From assembly GCA_016717335.1 (NCBI GenBank), contig JADKFS010000002.1:434001-498000 (forward strand): a stretch of 64,000 bases of DNA, read 5' to 3'. Of this stretch, positions 35,584 through 43,700 are shown piece after piece. The DNA is from Candidatus Ribeiella danica. Lineage in GTDB: Bacteria > Chloroflexota > Chloroflexia > Chloroflexales > Roseiflexaceae. Numbering within the stretch: position 1 is the first letter of the stretch; the number at the start of each line of letters is the position of its first letter. The notes under the pieces are model-generated. The model was not told the origin of the DNA and ran no database searches. It saw only the letters and a program-made list of their open reading frames with translations. Made by a program: the position numbers and the translations under genes.

Positions 35584-37635
35584 CTACAGCTGCGCCTTCA
35601 GATCGGCGGCGCTCTTGCTCGTCATGCCGGGCACCGCGGCGATCTGCTCGACCGTGGCCGCGCGGATGCCGTCGAGCGAGCCGAAGGCTGTGAGCAGCGC
35701 GCGGCGCCGCTTGGGCCCAATGCCGGGGACCTCCTCGAGCATCGAGCTGAGCGCCGACTTGGTGCGCAGGCTGCGGTGGTACTGCTTGGCGTAACGGTCG
35801 GTCTCCTCGTCGATCGTCTGCACCAGCCGCAGCGCGGCGCTGTCGCGCTTGAGCACCAGCAGCTCGCTCGCGCCGGGCTGCAGCAGGTCGAAGCGGTCGC
35901 GGTTAGTGCCCTTCACGACGCCGACAGTCGGGATGTGGTCGAAGCCCAGGTCGCGCAGGACCGCGAGCGCGCCGTTGAGCTGGCCGGCCCCGCCGTCGAT
36001 CAGAATCAGGTCGGGCAGCTCGGTCCAGGTCTCGTCCTGATGTTGGGCTTTGGACTTTGGGTTTTGGGCTTCTTCGAGCGCGTCAGCGTCTTCGTGGCCT
36101 GCGACCTCGTCGTACTCACGGGTCTCCTGGTCTCCCGATCTCCTTGTCTCTTTGTCTCCATTCGGGTTGAGCCGCGGGTCCTGCACGCCGGGCGCCAGCT
36201 CCTCGCCGGCGGCCTCGGCCGCGCGCTTGAAGCGCCGGCGCAGCACCTCCTGGATCGAGGCCACGTCGTTGGCGCCCTCGACGGTCTTGATCTTGAACTT
36301 GCGGTAGCGGCTCTTCTTGGGCTCGCCGTGCTCGAACACGACCATCGCGCCGACCGAGTTGGTGCCCTGGGTGTTCGAGATATCGTAGCACTCGATCCGC
36401 GCGGGCATGCCCGCGAGGCCGAGCAGGTCGCGCAGCTCGGAGAGGCCGGCCACCGCGCGCTGCTCGCTGTTGAGCCACTGCAGCCGGATCTCGTCCAGCT
36501 TCTGGCGCGCGTTCTGGGCCGCCATCTCGATCAGGCGCCGCTTCTCGCCGCGCCGCGGCACCTGGATCTCGACCTTGTGGCCGCCCTTCTTCTCAAGCCA
36601 CTGCTCGATGATCAGCGGCTCCTCGACGTGGTCGGCCAGCAGGATGTTCGGCGGAACCTGCGCGGCGCTGTCGTAGAACTGGGTCAGGAACGAGCCGAGC
36701 AGGCGCTGGTCGTCCTCATCCTCGGTGTTCTGGAGCGCGAACGGCTCCGAGCCGATCAGCTTGCCGCCGCGGATGTAGAAGACCTGCACCACCGCCGAGC
36801 CATCCTCGCGCGCGAAGGCGATCACATCCTGGTCGGTGTCGACGGTGCGCAGCACCTGCTGGCGCTCGCTGATCTTCTCGATGTCGCGGATCTGGTCGCG
36901 CAGGTAGGCCGCGCGCTCGAACTCGAGCTGCTCGGCGGCCCGGTCCATGTTCTTGCGCAGGTCGCGCACGATCTGCTCGGTCTTGCCCTCGAGGAATCGG
37001 CAGACCGCCTCGATCGTCGCGCGGTACTCCTCGCGCTCGACCAGGCCGGGCACGCACGGCCCCAGGCAGCGGTGGATGTCGTGGTACATGCACGGCTTGC
37101 CGAGCCTGCGGTGGCGGTTGAACTTCTCGTCCTTGCAGTCGAACGGCGGACGGAAGGCGAACAGCCGGTTCAGCTCCTTCAGGATGCGCCGGACCGTGCC
37201 CGCGCTGGAGTAGGGGCCGAAGTAGCGCGCGCCGTCCTCGCTGATCTTACGGATGCTGAAGATCCGCGGCCACTGCTCCTGCAGCGTGATCTTAATATAG
37301 GGGTAGGTCTTATCATCCTTGAGCAGGACATTGTACTTGGGGCGGTGCTGCTTGATCAGGTTCATCTCGAGCAGCAGCGCCTCGAGCTCCGAGGAGGTCA
37401 GCAGGATCTCGAAGTCGGCGATCTGGGCGACCATCCGGCGGGTCTTCGAGCTGAGCGTGCGCGGCGAGCCCAGGTACGAGCGCATGCGGTCGCGCAGCAC
37501 CTTGCTCTTGCCGACGTACAAGATCTTGCCGAAGATGTCCTTCCAGATGTAGACGCCGGGCGCAAGCGGGACGTTCTTGAGCCGCTCCTCGAACAGCGCC
37601 GGGTTGGTGACGGCCGTAGCGGATAGATCGGGCAT
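35584..37635 (-). CDS. uvrC: UvrABC system protein C with an in-frame low-complexity insertion
   Basis: A 683-residue excinuclease subunit that makes both incisions in nucleotide excision repair. The GIY-YIG nuclease domain (APGVYIWKDIFGKILYVGKSKVLRDRMRSYL), the UVR helix pair (MDRAAEQLEFERAAYLRDQI), the RNase H-like C-nuclease (IECYDISNTQGTNSVGAMVVFEHG, LPDLILIDGGAGQLNGAL) and a helix-hairpin-helix end (VPGIGPKRRRALLTAFGSLDGI) are present. Residues about 485-533 are foreign: GDKETRRSGDQETRE and AQNPKSKAQHQ, encoded by tandem-repeat words, sit just before TWTELPDLILIDGG. The frame is kept, so the protein is probably functional with a surface loop. Usual length is about 600-620. Confidence 0.96.
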   Translation of the reverse strand: MPDLSATAVTNPALFEERLKNVPLAPGVYIWKDIFGKILYVGKSKVLRDRMRSYLGSPRTLSSKTRRMVAQIADFEILLTSSELEALLLEMNLIKQHRPKYNVLLKDDKTYPYIKITLQEQWPRIFSIRKISEDGARYFGPYSSAGTVRRILKELNRLFAFRPPFDCKDEKFNRHRRLGKPCMYHDIHRCLGPCVPGLVEREEYRATIEAVCRFLEGKTEQIVRDLRKNMDRAAEQLEFERAAYLRDQIRDIEKISERQQVLRTVDTDQDVIAFAREDGSAVVQVFYIRGGKLIGSEPFALQNTEDEDDQRLLGSFLTQFYDSAAQVPPNILLADHVEEPLIIEQWLEKKGGHKVEIQVPRRGEKRRLIEMAAQNARQKLDEIRLQWLNSEQRAVAGLSELRDLLGLAGMPARIECYDISNTQGTNSVGAMVVFEHGEPKKSRYRKFKIKTVEGANDVASIQEVLRRRFKRAAEAAGEELAPGVQDPRLNPNGDKETRRSGDQETREYDEVAGHEDADALEEAQNPKSKAQHQDETWTELPDLILIDGGAGQLNGALAVLRDLGFDHIPTVGVVKGTNRDRFDLLQPGASELLVLKRDSAALRLVQTIDEETDRYAKQYHRSLRTKSALSSMLEEVPGIGPKRRRALLTAFGSLDGIRAATVEQIAAVPGMTSKSAADLKAQL
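36030..36175 (-). repeat. Short tandem repeats inserted in frame inside uvrC
   Basis: On the gene strand, GGAGACAAAGAGACAAGGAG words and CCAAAGTCCAAAGCCC words flank a less repetitive acidic stretch. The octamer matches the tracts at 13.8 and 45.6 kb. Confidence 0.85.
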
Positions 37636-37775
37636 AGCTTTCTACATCCACCCCTTCCGCGTCACGCCGGCAAAGCCAGCCTGACGCGGAGCAAGAGGCT
37701 TTCGCGGAGGATCCTGCGGCCCCCGCCGCTCCCCTAAGACACGTACCTGAAAGGTGTTGAAATTAGAACAGGCGT

Positions 37776-37805
37776 AGTATACCGTATCTGGGGGGCAATG
37801 GGCAA
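37776..37805 (-). promoter_or_regulatory. Candidate uvrC promoter
   Basis: On the minus strand, TTGCCC (37805-37800), 18 bp, then TATACT (37781-37776). The leader would be about 135 nt. The -35 match is only 4 of 6. Confidence 0.45.
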
Positions 37806-37809
37806 AGGT

Positions 37810-38135
37810 GCGGCTGCGGGGCTGCGCGCCCAGGCAGCTTTCGGGGGGCTGCGCGCCCCCCGTGCCCCCGCGGGCGGGGGTGGACCGCCACCCCCGCCGC
37901 CCCCCGGCCGGGGCTTGCGCCCCTGGACCCCAAAATGATGCCGCCTCTTGCTGAGCGCCGGTGGCTCATGCCTGGCTGAATCCACGCCCGGCGGGATGGA
38001 ACTCGTCCGGTAGAACTGGTGCTGGGCATCCGCCACGATGCTTGCAGCAGGTGCGGGATCATTTGCCGGAGGGGGGCCGGGGGAACCGGCGCGGGTTCCC
38101 CCGGGCGGGGGCCGGGGGCGCCGCGCCCCGAGCCA
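37810..38135 (+). repeat. Dispersed GC-rich element, copy E
   Basis: Same order as copies A-C: GGGGGGCTGCGCGCCCCCC hairpin, CCCTGGACCCCAAAA (about 37920), core, CATTTGCCGGAGGGG (about 38060), GGGGGAACC/GGTTCCCCC hairpin, and a terminal hairpin. It fills the gap between the uvrC promoter and the 3' end of the next minus-strand gene. Confidence 0.85.
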
Positions 38136-38144
38136 ATGGCCTCG

Positions 38145-39827
38145 CTACAGGCGATCGCCCGAGAGATCGATCCGATAGATCGACTGGCCCTTCCCGGCCG
38201 GCCCCTCCGGCGGCGCGTTGTCGAGCGCGAACACGAGCTGGTCGCTCACCAGCGTGACCGAGCGCGAGAGCTGGGGCGGCAGCCGGCCGGCAATGGTCGT
38301 GATCCGGCCGCTGGCGATGTCGTACAGCTGCACCGACCAGGCCGATGAGGGATCGCGGTCGAGAAGCGGGTCGGTCGCCCAGGCCACGCGCGTGCCGTTG
38401 ACGTAGACGCTCGGGCTGCCGGCGGCGTCCGGCGAGATCGGCGCGGCCATGCCGCTGCCGACATGGTAGAGGTAGACCCGATTGTCGGCGCCCGGCGCGG
38501 AGAACGCCCACGCGACAAGGTCCGCGGCCGCGCTGTACCCGCTGAAGCGGCCAATCGCGGCGCTCTCCACCGTCGTCAGCACGCGCTGCTCGCCGCTCTG
38601 GAGCAGGCGCAGGTTCAGCGTCCAGGTCTCGCGGTAGTCCGTGCCGGTCCGGCTGTTCGTCGTCATCGAGCTCCACAGCAGGTAGTCGCCGCTGGCGAAC
38701 GGGTCGCGGCCGTTCGCGTCGATCAGCTGCTCGGAGCCGTCGGCGAGCGAGCGAGCGTAGAGCCCGCGGTGCGCCGGGTTGAGATCGGTGTAGTACAGCG
38801 CGCCGGGCGAGAGCGCCAGGCTGGCGATCTGCAGGCTGCCGCCCGGCGGCGCCTCGATCAGCGCGTACGTCGCAGGCGGGAAGCCGACCGGGCGAGACGG
38901 AGTCTGGTGGAACAGCACGCGCTGCTGGCGGCCGTCCGGCCCGAGGGCGACCCACGCCAAGCTGTAGAAGGCGGCGGCCGGGCGCACGCTCAGGTCGACC
39001 TGGTCGGAGATCACGCTTGCATACGAGATGTCGAGCTGAGCCGAGCGCAGCGTGCCCGAGCGGCCCTGCGGCTCCAGCCAGTAGACGAACGGCTGGCTCG
39101 CGGCGAGCGGGCCGGCGGCCGAGGCGGTGATGCGCTGCCAGAGGTGCCCGCCCAGCTCGTTGCCCAGCAGCCCGAGCAGCACCTTGAACTCGTCCGGCTT
39201 GTCGGGGTGCCACTCGAAGCGCGCCCGCTCGAACCACTGCGTCAGATAGCGCTCGCCGTCGGTCGGGCTGACCTGCTCGACCGCCTCGGACAGCGGCATG
39301 CCGAATAGGGCCAGGCTGTTGCGATAGGCGTCCAGCTGCGGGTCGTGCAGGCCGTGCGTCTGCCAGTAGGTCTTGAAGCCCAGCCCGCCGGCCTGGTCGC
39401 AGACGTTGTGGCGGCTCGCCTCGAACCACAGGCAGCCGTCCTGCGGGCCGGCCGCGCGCGGCTGGAGCAGCCAGTCGACCCCCAGCGTGCGCAGCCGGTC
39501 GTCGCCGAGCCGGCCGAGCAGGATATCGTAGGGCGGCGCCAGATCGGGGTGCAGCTCGAAGCGGTTGCGCTCGAACCACTGGGCCAGGAAGGTCTGCCCG
39601 CTCTCATGGTTCAGCTCATTCTTGGGCGACGAGATCGGGTAGCCGAACACCGCCAGCCCGCCGTTCTGCTCCCAGTAGCGGCGGAAGGGCCCGCTGATAC
39701 ACTGGCCGGTCTCGGGGAAGCAGCGCTCGTCGGCGGCGTGGATGGGCTGCGCCGCAGGAGCGGCCAGCAGCACGCCTAGCAGCAGGGCGAGTAGCGCCCG
39801 CCAGTAGCGGAGAAGATCGAGCATCAT
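38145..39827 (-). CDS. Secreted protein with two CFPETG modules and a beta-propeller-like region
   Basis: A 560-residue exported protein with signal peptide MMLDLLRYWRALLALLLGVLLAAPAAQPIHA. Two copies of the module also present in the 12.0 kb protein follow: CFPETGQCISGPFRRYWEQNGGLAVFGYPIS with QWFERNRFE and LLGRLGDD, then a divergent copy (CLWFEASRHNVCDQ...FGMPLSEA, QWFERARFEWHP). Residues about 230-560 contain repeated YLLWSSM, LVAWAFSAPG and RVAWATDP strands typical of TolB/DPP-like propellers. Adjacent ATGs at 39827/39824 follow CGAGGTGT. Function unknown; surface binding is inferred from export and architecture. Confidence 0.8.
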   Translation of the reverse strand: MMLDLLRYWRALLALLLGVLLAAPAAQPIHAADERCFPETGQCISGPFRRYWEQNGGLAVFGYPISSPKNELNHESGQTFLAQWFERNRFELHPDLAPPYDILLGRLGDDRLRTLGVDWLLQPRAAGPQDGCLWFEASRHNVCDQAGGLGFKTYWQTHGLHDPQLDAYRNSLALFGMPLSEAVEQVSPTDGERYLTQWFERARFEWHPDKPDEFKVLLGLLGNELGGHLWQRITASAAGPLAASQPFVYWLEPQGRSGTLRSAQLDISYASVISDQVDLSVRPAAAFYSLAWVALGPDGRQQRVLFHQTPSRPVGFPPATYALIEAPPGGSLQIASLALSPGALYYTDLNPAHRGLYARSLADGSEQLIDANGRDPFASGDYLLWSSMTTNSRTGTDYRETWTLNLRLLQSGEQRVLTTVESAAIGRFSGYSAAADLVAWAFSAPGADNRVYLYHVGSGMAAPISPDAAGSPSVYVNGTRVAWATDPLLDRDPSSAWSVQLYDIASGRITTIAGRLPPQLSRSVTLVSDQLVFALDNAPPEGPAGKGQSIYRIDLSGDRL

Positions 39828-39852
39828 ACACCTCGGCTGATTCATTGGATCG

Positions 39853-39905
39853 AGTAGACGATGGATGATAGGAGGCAGGCGCCCAGCGTCGATCGTCTAC
39901 CGTCA
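39853..39905 (+). repeat. Degenerate GATAGACG-type repeat with inverted partner
   Basis: GTAGACGATGGATGATAGGAGG on one side faces GATCGTCTACCGTC. It lies upstream of the CFPETG protein start. The rest of the 264-bp gap (to 40091) shows no gene. Confidence 0.65.
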
Positions 39906-40091
39906 ATTTACTCTCTCCAAATGCTTCCAAATTCCCCTCCCCGCCGCGCGGGGAAGGGCCAGGGGGAGGGGCGGCTCGCCACAACCATTGCCTGGAAGCA
40001 TGAGAAGAATGCATGATCATGCTAGCCTCCGGGCGCAGGCAGCACAATTGAGCGATGCTGAGCTGGGGCTGATACAGCGGGGCGGGGGCTA

Positions 40092-40931
40092 TCAGACGAG
40101 CGCGGAAGCAAGATACTCGGCGACCGACTGCTCGACCGAGATCGCCCCCGACAGCACCGCGGCGCCATAGCGGCTCATCCAGGGTGAGAGGTGCGGCCGG
40201 GCGGCGCGAAACTCCGCGTACAGAAGCGGCGCGGCCGGCCCGCTCTCGGCCAGGAAGCCGCTGGCGTGAAAGTCGCGGTCGGTCCGCGCCCGGTCGTAGG
40301 GCACGCGCACGATCTCGGCCGCCCAGCCGCCCGGCTGCCAGGAGAGCTGCGCGTAGGCGGCACGCTCGTCGCCGTCGAACGGCGCCCCGACCGAGCCGGC
40401 GTTGACGACCAGCGTCGCGTCGATCCGCCGGGTCAGCGGCTTGTGGGTGTGGCCGCAGCAGAACAGCGGCGGGGCGGGCGCGATCTGGCGGCGCAGCTCG
40501 GCGTCGGGCGTGCCGGCAAAGATATTGTCGCGGTTGCCGCGCATCGATGCGTGAACCACCCGCGCCTCGCCGCCGTCGGGCGCCCGCAGGCTCAGCTGCT
40601 CCGGGAGCTCCCCCAGCGCCGATACGCCTGCGCCGATCTGGTCGGCGGCCCAGCGCGTATTCTGGCGCACGGCCTCGTCCACGCCGCTGGCCGGCCGGTC
40701 GCCCCGCGCCACCTGCAGGACGTACAGGTCGTGGTTGCCGCTGATGGCCTGCCAGCCGTGGTTGCGCTGGCGGGCCTGCACGAAGCGCAGGCACGCGAGC
40801 GAGCGCGGCCCGCGGTTAACGATGTCGCCCGCGACGACGACCGCGTCGGGGCGCCAGCTGTCGACGTGGTCGGCCACGGCCTCGAGCGCCGCGTAGTTCC
40901 CGTGGATGTCCGCCAGGACGGCGATGTTCAT
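40092..40931 (-). CDS. Calcineurin-like metallophosphoesterase (YfcE/DUF2437-like fold)
   Basis: A 279-residue phosphoesterase with all metal-binding blocks: AVLADIHGNYAAL (DxH), VVVAGDIVNRGP (GDxxxRG), ISGNHD (GNHD) and CCGHTHKPL (GHTH). It would hydrolyse phosphomono- or diesters; substrate unknown. The ATG at 40931 starts directly at MNIAVLADIHGN; an ATG three codons upstream is also possible. A hairpin and candidate promoter lie upstream. Confidence 0.9.
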   Translation of the reverse strand: MNIAVLADIHGNYAALEAVADHVDSWRPDAVVVAGDIVNRGPRSLACLRFVQARQRNHGWQAISGNHDLYVLQVARGDRPASGVDEAVRQNTRWAADQIGAGVSALGELPEQLSLRAPDGGEARVVHASMRGNRDNIFAGTPDAELRRQIAPAPPLFCCGHTHKPLTRRIDATLVVNAGSVGAPFDGDERAAYAQLSWQPGGWAAEIVRVPYDRARTDRDFHASGFLAESGPAAPLLYAEFRAARPHLSPWMSRYGAAVLSGAISVEQSVAEYLASALV

Positions 40932-40961
40932 GACTGTCATTTTCTAAGTGATTTTGACCGG

Positions 40962-40996
40962 GAGGTGTGGAGGGGCCTTCGGCCTCTCCACACCTC
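40962..40996 (-). promoter_or_regulatory. Hairpin in the metallophosphoesterase leader
   Basis: GAGGTGTGGAG and CTCCACACCTC form a perfect 11-bp stem with an inner GGCC/GGCC extension, 31 nt upstream of the start codon. No T-run on either side, so probably not a terminator. Confidence 0.5.
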
Positions 40997-41022
40997 ACCC
41001 GCCAGATTCAGTGTGGCGAGCC

Positions 41023-41052
41023 ACTATACAATATTCGCGCAGAGTAGCGCAA
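41023..41052 (-). promoter_or_regulatory. Candidate promoter of the metallophosphoesterase gene
   Basis: Minus strand TTGCGC (41052-41047), 18 bp, TATAGT (41028-41023). The predicted transcript would include the hairpin at 40962-40996. Confidence 0.45.
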
Positions 41053-41075
41053 TTCGCGGACTTTTGACCGACGCT

Positions 41076-41291
41076 CTAGCCCTTGCCGCGGCCGAGCAGC
41101 TGGACGAGCAGCGCGACCGCGAAGGCCAGCACCGCGCCGGCCGGGCCGACCACGAAGAAGCCGGTCATGACCGACTCCATGCCCTGGTCGAACCGGTTCG
41201 GGGAGAGCAGCTGCACCAGCGCGATCCCTACGACGACGCCCAGGATGTAGCCGCCGACCCCCACCAGCGCAGCGACGCCGAGGATTCTCAC
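41076..41291 (-). CDS. Small two-helix membrane protein
   Basis: A 71-residue protein from a GTG start with two clear TM segments: VAALVGVGGYILGVVVGIALVQLL and GFFVVGPAGAVLAFAVALLVQLL, separated by SPNRFDQGMESVM. No family recognised. A GTG start and poor ribosome site lower the confidence. It lies between the metallophosphoesterase and the DUF4406-like gene on the same strand. Confidence 0.55.
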   Translation of the reverse strand: MRILGVAALVGVGGYILGVVVGIALVQLLSPNRFDQGMESVMTGFFVVGPAGAVLAFAVALLVQLLGRGKG

Positions 41292-41312
41292 AGCTGCGGC
41301 CTTTGCACTCCG

Positions 41313-41382
41313 ATTTCAGGGTTCAGGGTTCAGTGTTCAGGGTTCAGCCGTCAGCCGTCAGCCGTCAGCCGTCAGCCTTGCC
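41313..41382 (+). repeat. Heptamer repeats (TTCAGGG, GTCAGCC)n
   Basis: Four TTCAGGG-type words pass into four GTCAGCC words. The 3' end of the neighbouring minus-strand gene reads into the tract, which supplies its last codons and stop. Confidence 0.9.
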
Positions 41383-41760
41383 CGCGCCGCAGCCGGGGAT
41401 ATCCTCGACGCGGAGAAAGACCTGCTGGCCGAGCGACCTGGCAAGCTCGACCATCCCATCGGCGCCCGCGGAGGGGCCGCCGATCCGCAGGCAGGCATCG
41501 CAGCGCTGCGCGACGGCGTGCGCGATCGGGTGGAAGATCTCGGTGAAGATCGCGTCGCCGATCTGCCGCGAGCCGGCGGTCTCGATCAGGGGCAGCGCGA
41601 ACCACTCGCCCAGCACGGGGATGTGGCCCGCGCGGAAGAGCCTGAGAGCCGCCTCGTTCATCGCGTGCACGTTCCGTGCGATCAGCTTGGGGTCATCGCC
41701 CGTCCCCGATCGGTAGGGGCCGGCGACCAGGATCATCAGGGGCTGCGTCGACGCATCCAT
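41365..41760 (-). CDS. DUF4406-like (nucleoside 2-deoxyribosyltransferase fold) protein
   Basis: A 131-residue protein: MILVAGPYRSGTGDDPKLIARNVHAMNEAALRLFRAGHIPVLGEWFALPLI resembles the DUF4406/nucleoside-deoxyribosyltransferase-like family (AGPYR, N...M.......GH.P). It continues with RCDACLRIGGPSAGADGMVELARSLGQQVF, where the small-residue turn and D..V-like motif fit. Enzymatic activity is unproven. The C-terminal residues GKADG lie in the tandem-repeat tract. A good promoter precedes it. Confidence 0.7.
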   Translation of the reverse strand: MDASTQPLMILVAGPYRSGTGDDPKLIARNVHAMNEAALRLFRAGHIPVLGEWFALPLIETAGSRQIGDAIFTEIFHPIAHAVAQRCDACLRIGGPSAGADGMVELARSLGQQVFLRVEDIPGCGAGKADG

Positions 41761-41806
41761 GCACCACCTCCACGCTGTGTTTCGCGGCGATCTCGTTGGA
41801 GTGCGG

Positions 41807-41835
41807 AGTATAGCAGGATATGGGTGGTGTGTAAA
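41807..41835 (-). promoter_or_regulatory. Promoter of the DUF4406-like gene
   Basis: Minus strand TTTACA (41835-41830), 17 bp, TATACT (41812-41807); start near 41800, with a leader of about 40 nt. Confidence 0.65.
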
Positions 41836-41857
41836 TGGCGTGGTGGGCTCCGCGTTT

Positions 41858-42285
41858 TGCCGGGGCGCTGCGCCCCCGGCCCCCCGCCTGATGCACCCGT
41901 GCCGGGCGAGCCTTTTCTCCGGAGTGTAGCACCGTCACCTTATCACCTTGTCACCTTGTCACCTTGTCACCCTTTCTCCGGGGCGCTGCGCCCCCGGCCC
42001 CCCGCCCGGGGGAACCCGCGCCGGTTCCCCCGGCCCCCCTCCGGCAAATGATGCGGTACCAGCTGCACCGCTGGTGGCGCATGCCTCGCACCATTCCAAG
42101 AACGGCCTGTGCACATCCCACCGCGCCTGGATTCAGCCGGGCATGGACGTCAAGCATCGCACACAAGACGGCATCATTTTGGGGTCCAGGGGCGCAAGCC
42201 CCGGCCGGGGGGTGGCGGGGGGCGCGCAGCCCCCACGCTGTGGGTGTGCCACGAGGGGGTGCAGGGGCGCAGCCCCCGCTGAAGA
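41858..42285 (-). repeat. Dispersed GC-rich element, copy F, interrupted by octamer repeats
   Basis: Reverse orientation. A first hairpin (CCGGGGCGCTGCGCCCCCGG type, about 41863) is separated from the second (about 41980) by four to five TTGTCACC units (41935-41975). Then follow the GGTTCCCCC hairpin, CTCCGGCAAATGAT, the core with GCCTGGATTCAGCCGGGC, GGGGTCCAGGGGCGCAAGCC, and GC hairpins up to the next gene's stop. No credible gene lies here. Confidence 0.85.
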
Positions 42286-42287
42286 GA

Positions 42288-43670
42288 CTACTGTAGCCGC
42301 ACAACGAACGTCGGCGGGGCCGAGCCGCCGCCGGCCGATACGTTCAGCAGCGCGCTCGCGGAGATGCGCGTCAGGCAGCCGACCGCCCGGTCGCCGTACA
42401 CGCACGGGTCCGCGTCGACGTAGCGCGGCGCGATCTGCAGGCCCTGCTCGGGCGTCCAGGTCGGGTAGTCCTCCCGCGGCACCGGCACGCGCTCCTGGAT
42501 CACGAATGGCGCCGACTGTGCGGCGGCCAGCGCCCGGTCCCAGCTGGTCTGGTCGGTCTCCCAGCCCAGCAGCACGCCCTGCCCGCCGTAGTCGTCGTTC
42601 GGCTTGAGCACCAGGCGCTCGCGGTTGCGCTGTGCGAAGGTCAGCAGCGGCACCTGCTGGCCCTGGTAGCGCGTGACCCCGCCGCGCACCTGGCGGGTCC
42701 ACGGCACGTGCCGCTCGACCGCCGCGCGCTCCTCGGCGTCGAGCAGGCCGGCCGCCGGCCCGCTATCGTCCGACAGGAGCGCCATAATCAGCTTCGTGTG
42801 CACGGGCTTGCTGCGGAATGGATTCACCACGCAGACCGCGCGGTCGGCGTAGGCCCGCACGAGCGGGTGGTCCAGGTCGTACTTCGCCAGCAGCTCGTGC
42901 TGCAGCACCCGCCGGTAGACCAGGTCGATCGCCACGGGCGCCGGGCGGTCGGGCAGGCTGGCGTAGAGCCGCGTGCCGTCGTAGGTCAGCCAGCCCGGGT
43001 CGGCGATCACCGTCGGCAGGCCCTCGGCGGCGAACCGGTCGCGCAGGTGCTCGAACTCGGGCCAGGTGACCGCCTCGCGGTAGTCGACGATCGCGATCGT
43101 CGGCGTGCCCTGGCCGCCCCAGGCGCGGTAGGTGTCGAGCAGCAGCTGCTGCAGGCCCTGGCGGTGCGGCAGCGCCTCGGCGCGGTAGGTCTTGCGAAAC
43201 GCTTTCATTATGTCGATCTGATCGAACAGCTCGACCATCGCCTCGTCGTAGCCGATCCCGGCCGGCGACTCGAGGTTCGACTCGACGAACCAGCACTCGC
43301 CGCCGTCGGCGGCCAGAAAGCCGTCAAGCCGGCCGAACGCCGCAGCGCCGGGGTAGCCGGGGTCGATCGCCAGCAGCGCCTGCTCGGTGGGCGTCAGCGC
43401 GTAGGGCTCCAGCAGCTCGGGCCGCTCCAGCGTCGCCGCGCCGACCTTGCGGATCGCCCGGCCGACCAGCGTGGCCGCCTGCTCGAGCGCGGCGAGCTGC
43501 GTTTCGGTCAGCAGGCGCGGCCGCAGCACCGAGCAGATCAGCCGGTCGCGCTGCTGGCCCACCAGCATCCCGCGCGCGCGGATGGCCGCGTCGAGCTGCG
43601 CGTAAGTCGCCCGCGCCGTGTCCTCGTCCAGCAGGCCGTGGTAGTGGTCGATCGCGTCGTGAAGCTCCAT
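42288..43670 (-). CDS. ATP-grasp-like protein (glutathionylspermidine synthase / CP-ATP-grasp relative)
   Basis: A 460-residue protein containing ECWFVESNLESPAGIGYDEAM, VVNPFRSKPVHTKLIMALLSDD, LVLKPNDDYGGQGVLLG and FVIQERVPVPRED. These resemble the ATP-binding and carboxylate-binding segments of circularly permuted ATP-grasp ligases. It may ligate an amine to a carboxylate; substrates are unknown. AGAAAGGGTGTCCG precedes the ATG. It is the last gene of the minus-strand run that begins at the T-box, 30 nt after lrgB, though it may be transcribed separately. Confidence 0.75.
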   Translation of the reverse strand: MELHDAIDHYHGLLDEDTARATYAQLDAAIRARGMLVGQQRDRLICSVLRPRLLTETQLAALEQAATLVGRAIRKVGAATLERPELLEPYALTPTEQALLAIDPGYPGAAAFGRLDGFLAADGGECWFVESNLESPAGIGYDEAMVELFDQIDIMKAFRKTYRAEALPHRQGLQQLLLDTYRAWGGQGTPTIAIVDYREAVTWPEFEHLRDRFAAEGLPTVIADPGWLTYDGTRLYASLPDRPAPVAIDLVYRRVLQHELLAKYDLDHPLVRAYADRAVCVVNPFRSKPVHTKLIMALLSDDSGPAAGLLDAEERAAVERHVPWTRQVRGGVTRYQGQQVPLLTFAQRNRERLVLKPNDDYGGQGVLLGWETDQTSWDRALAAAQSAPFVIQERVPVPREDYPTWTPEQGLQIAPRYVDADPCVYGDRAVGCLTRISASALLNVSAGGGSAPPTFVVRLQ

Positions 43671-43700
43671 CGGACACCCTTTCTCTCGCGGCCGGGCGAG

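Noticed and set aside
35776..37626. 616-codon plus frame opposite uvrC
   Set aside because: Antisense shadow with no motif support.
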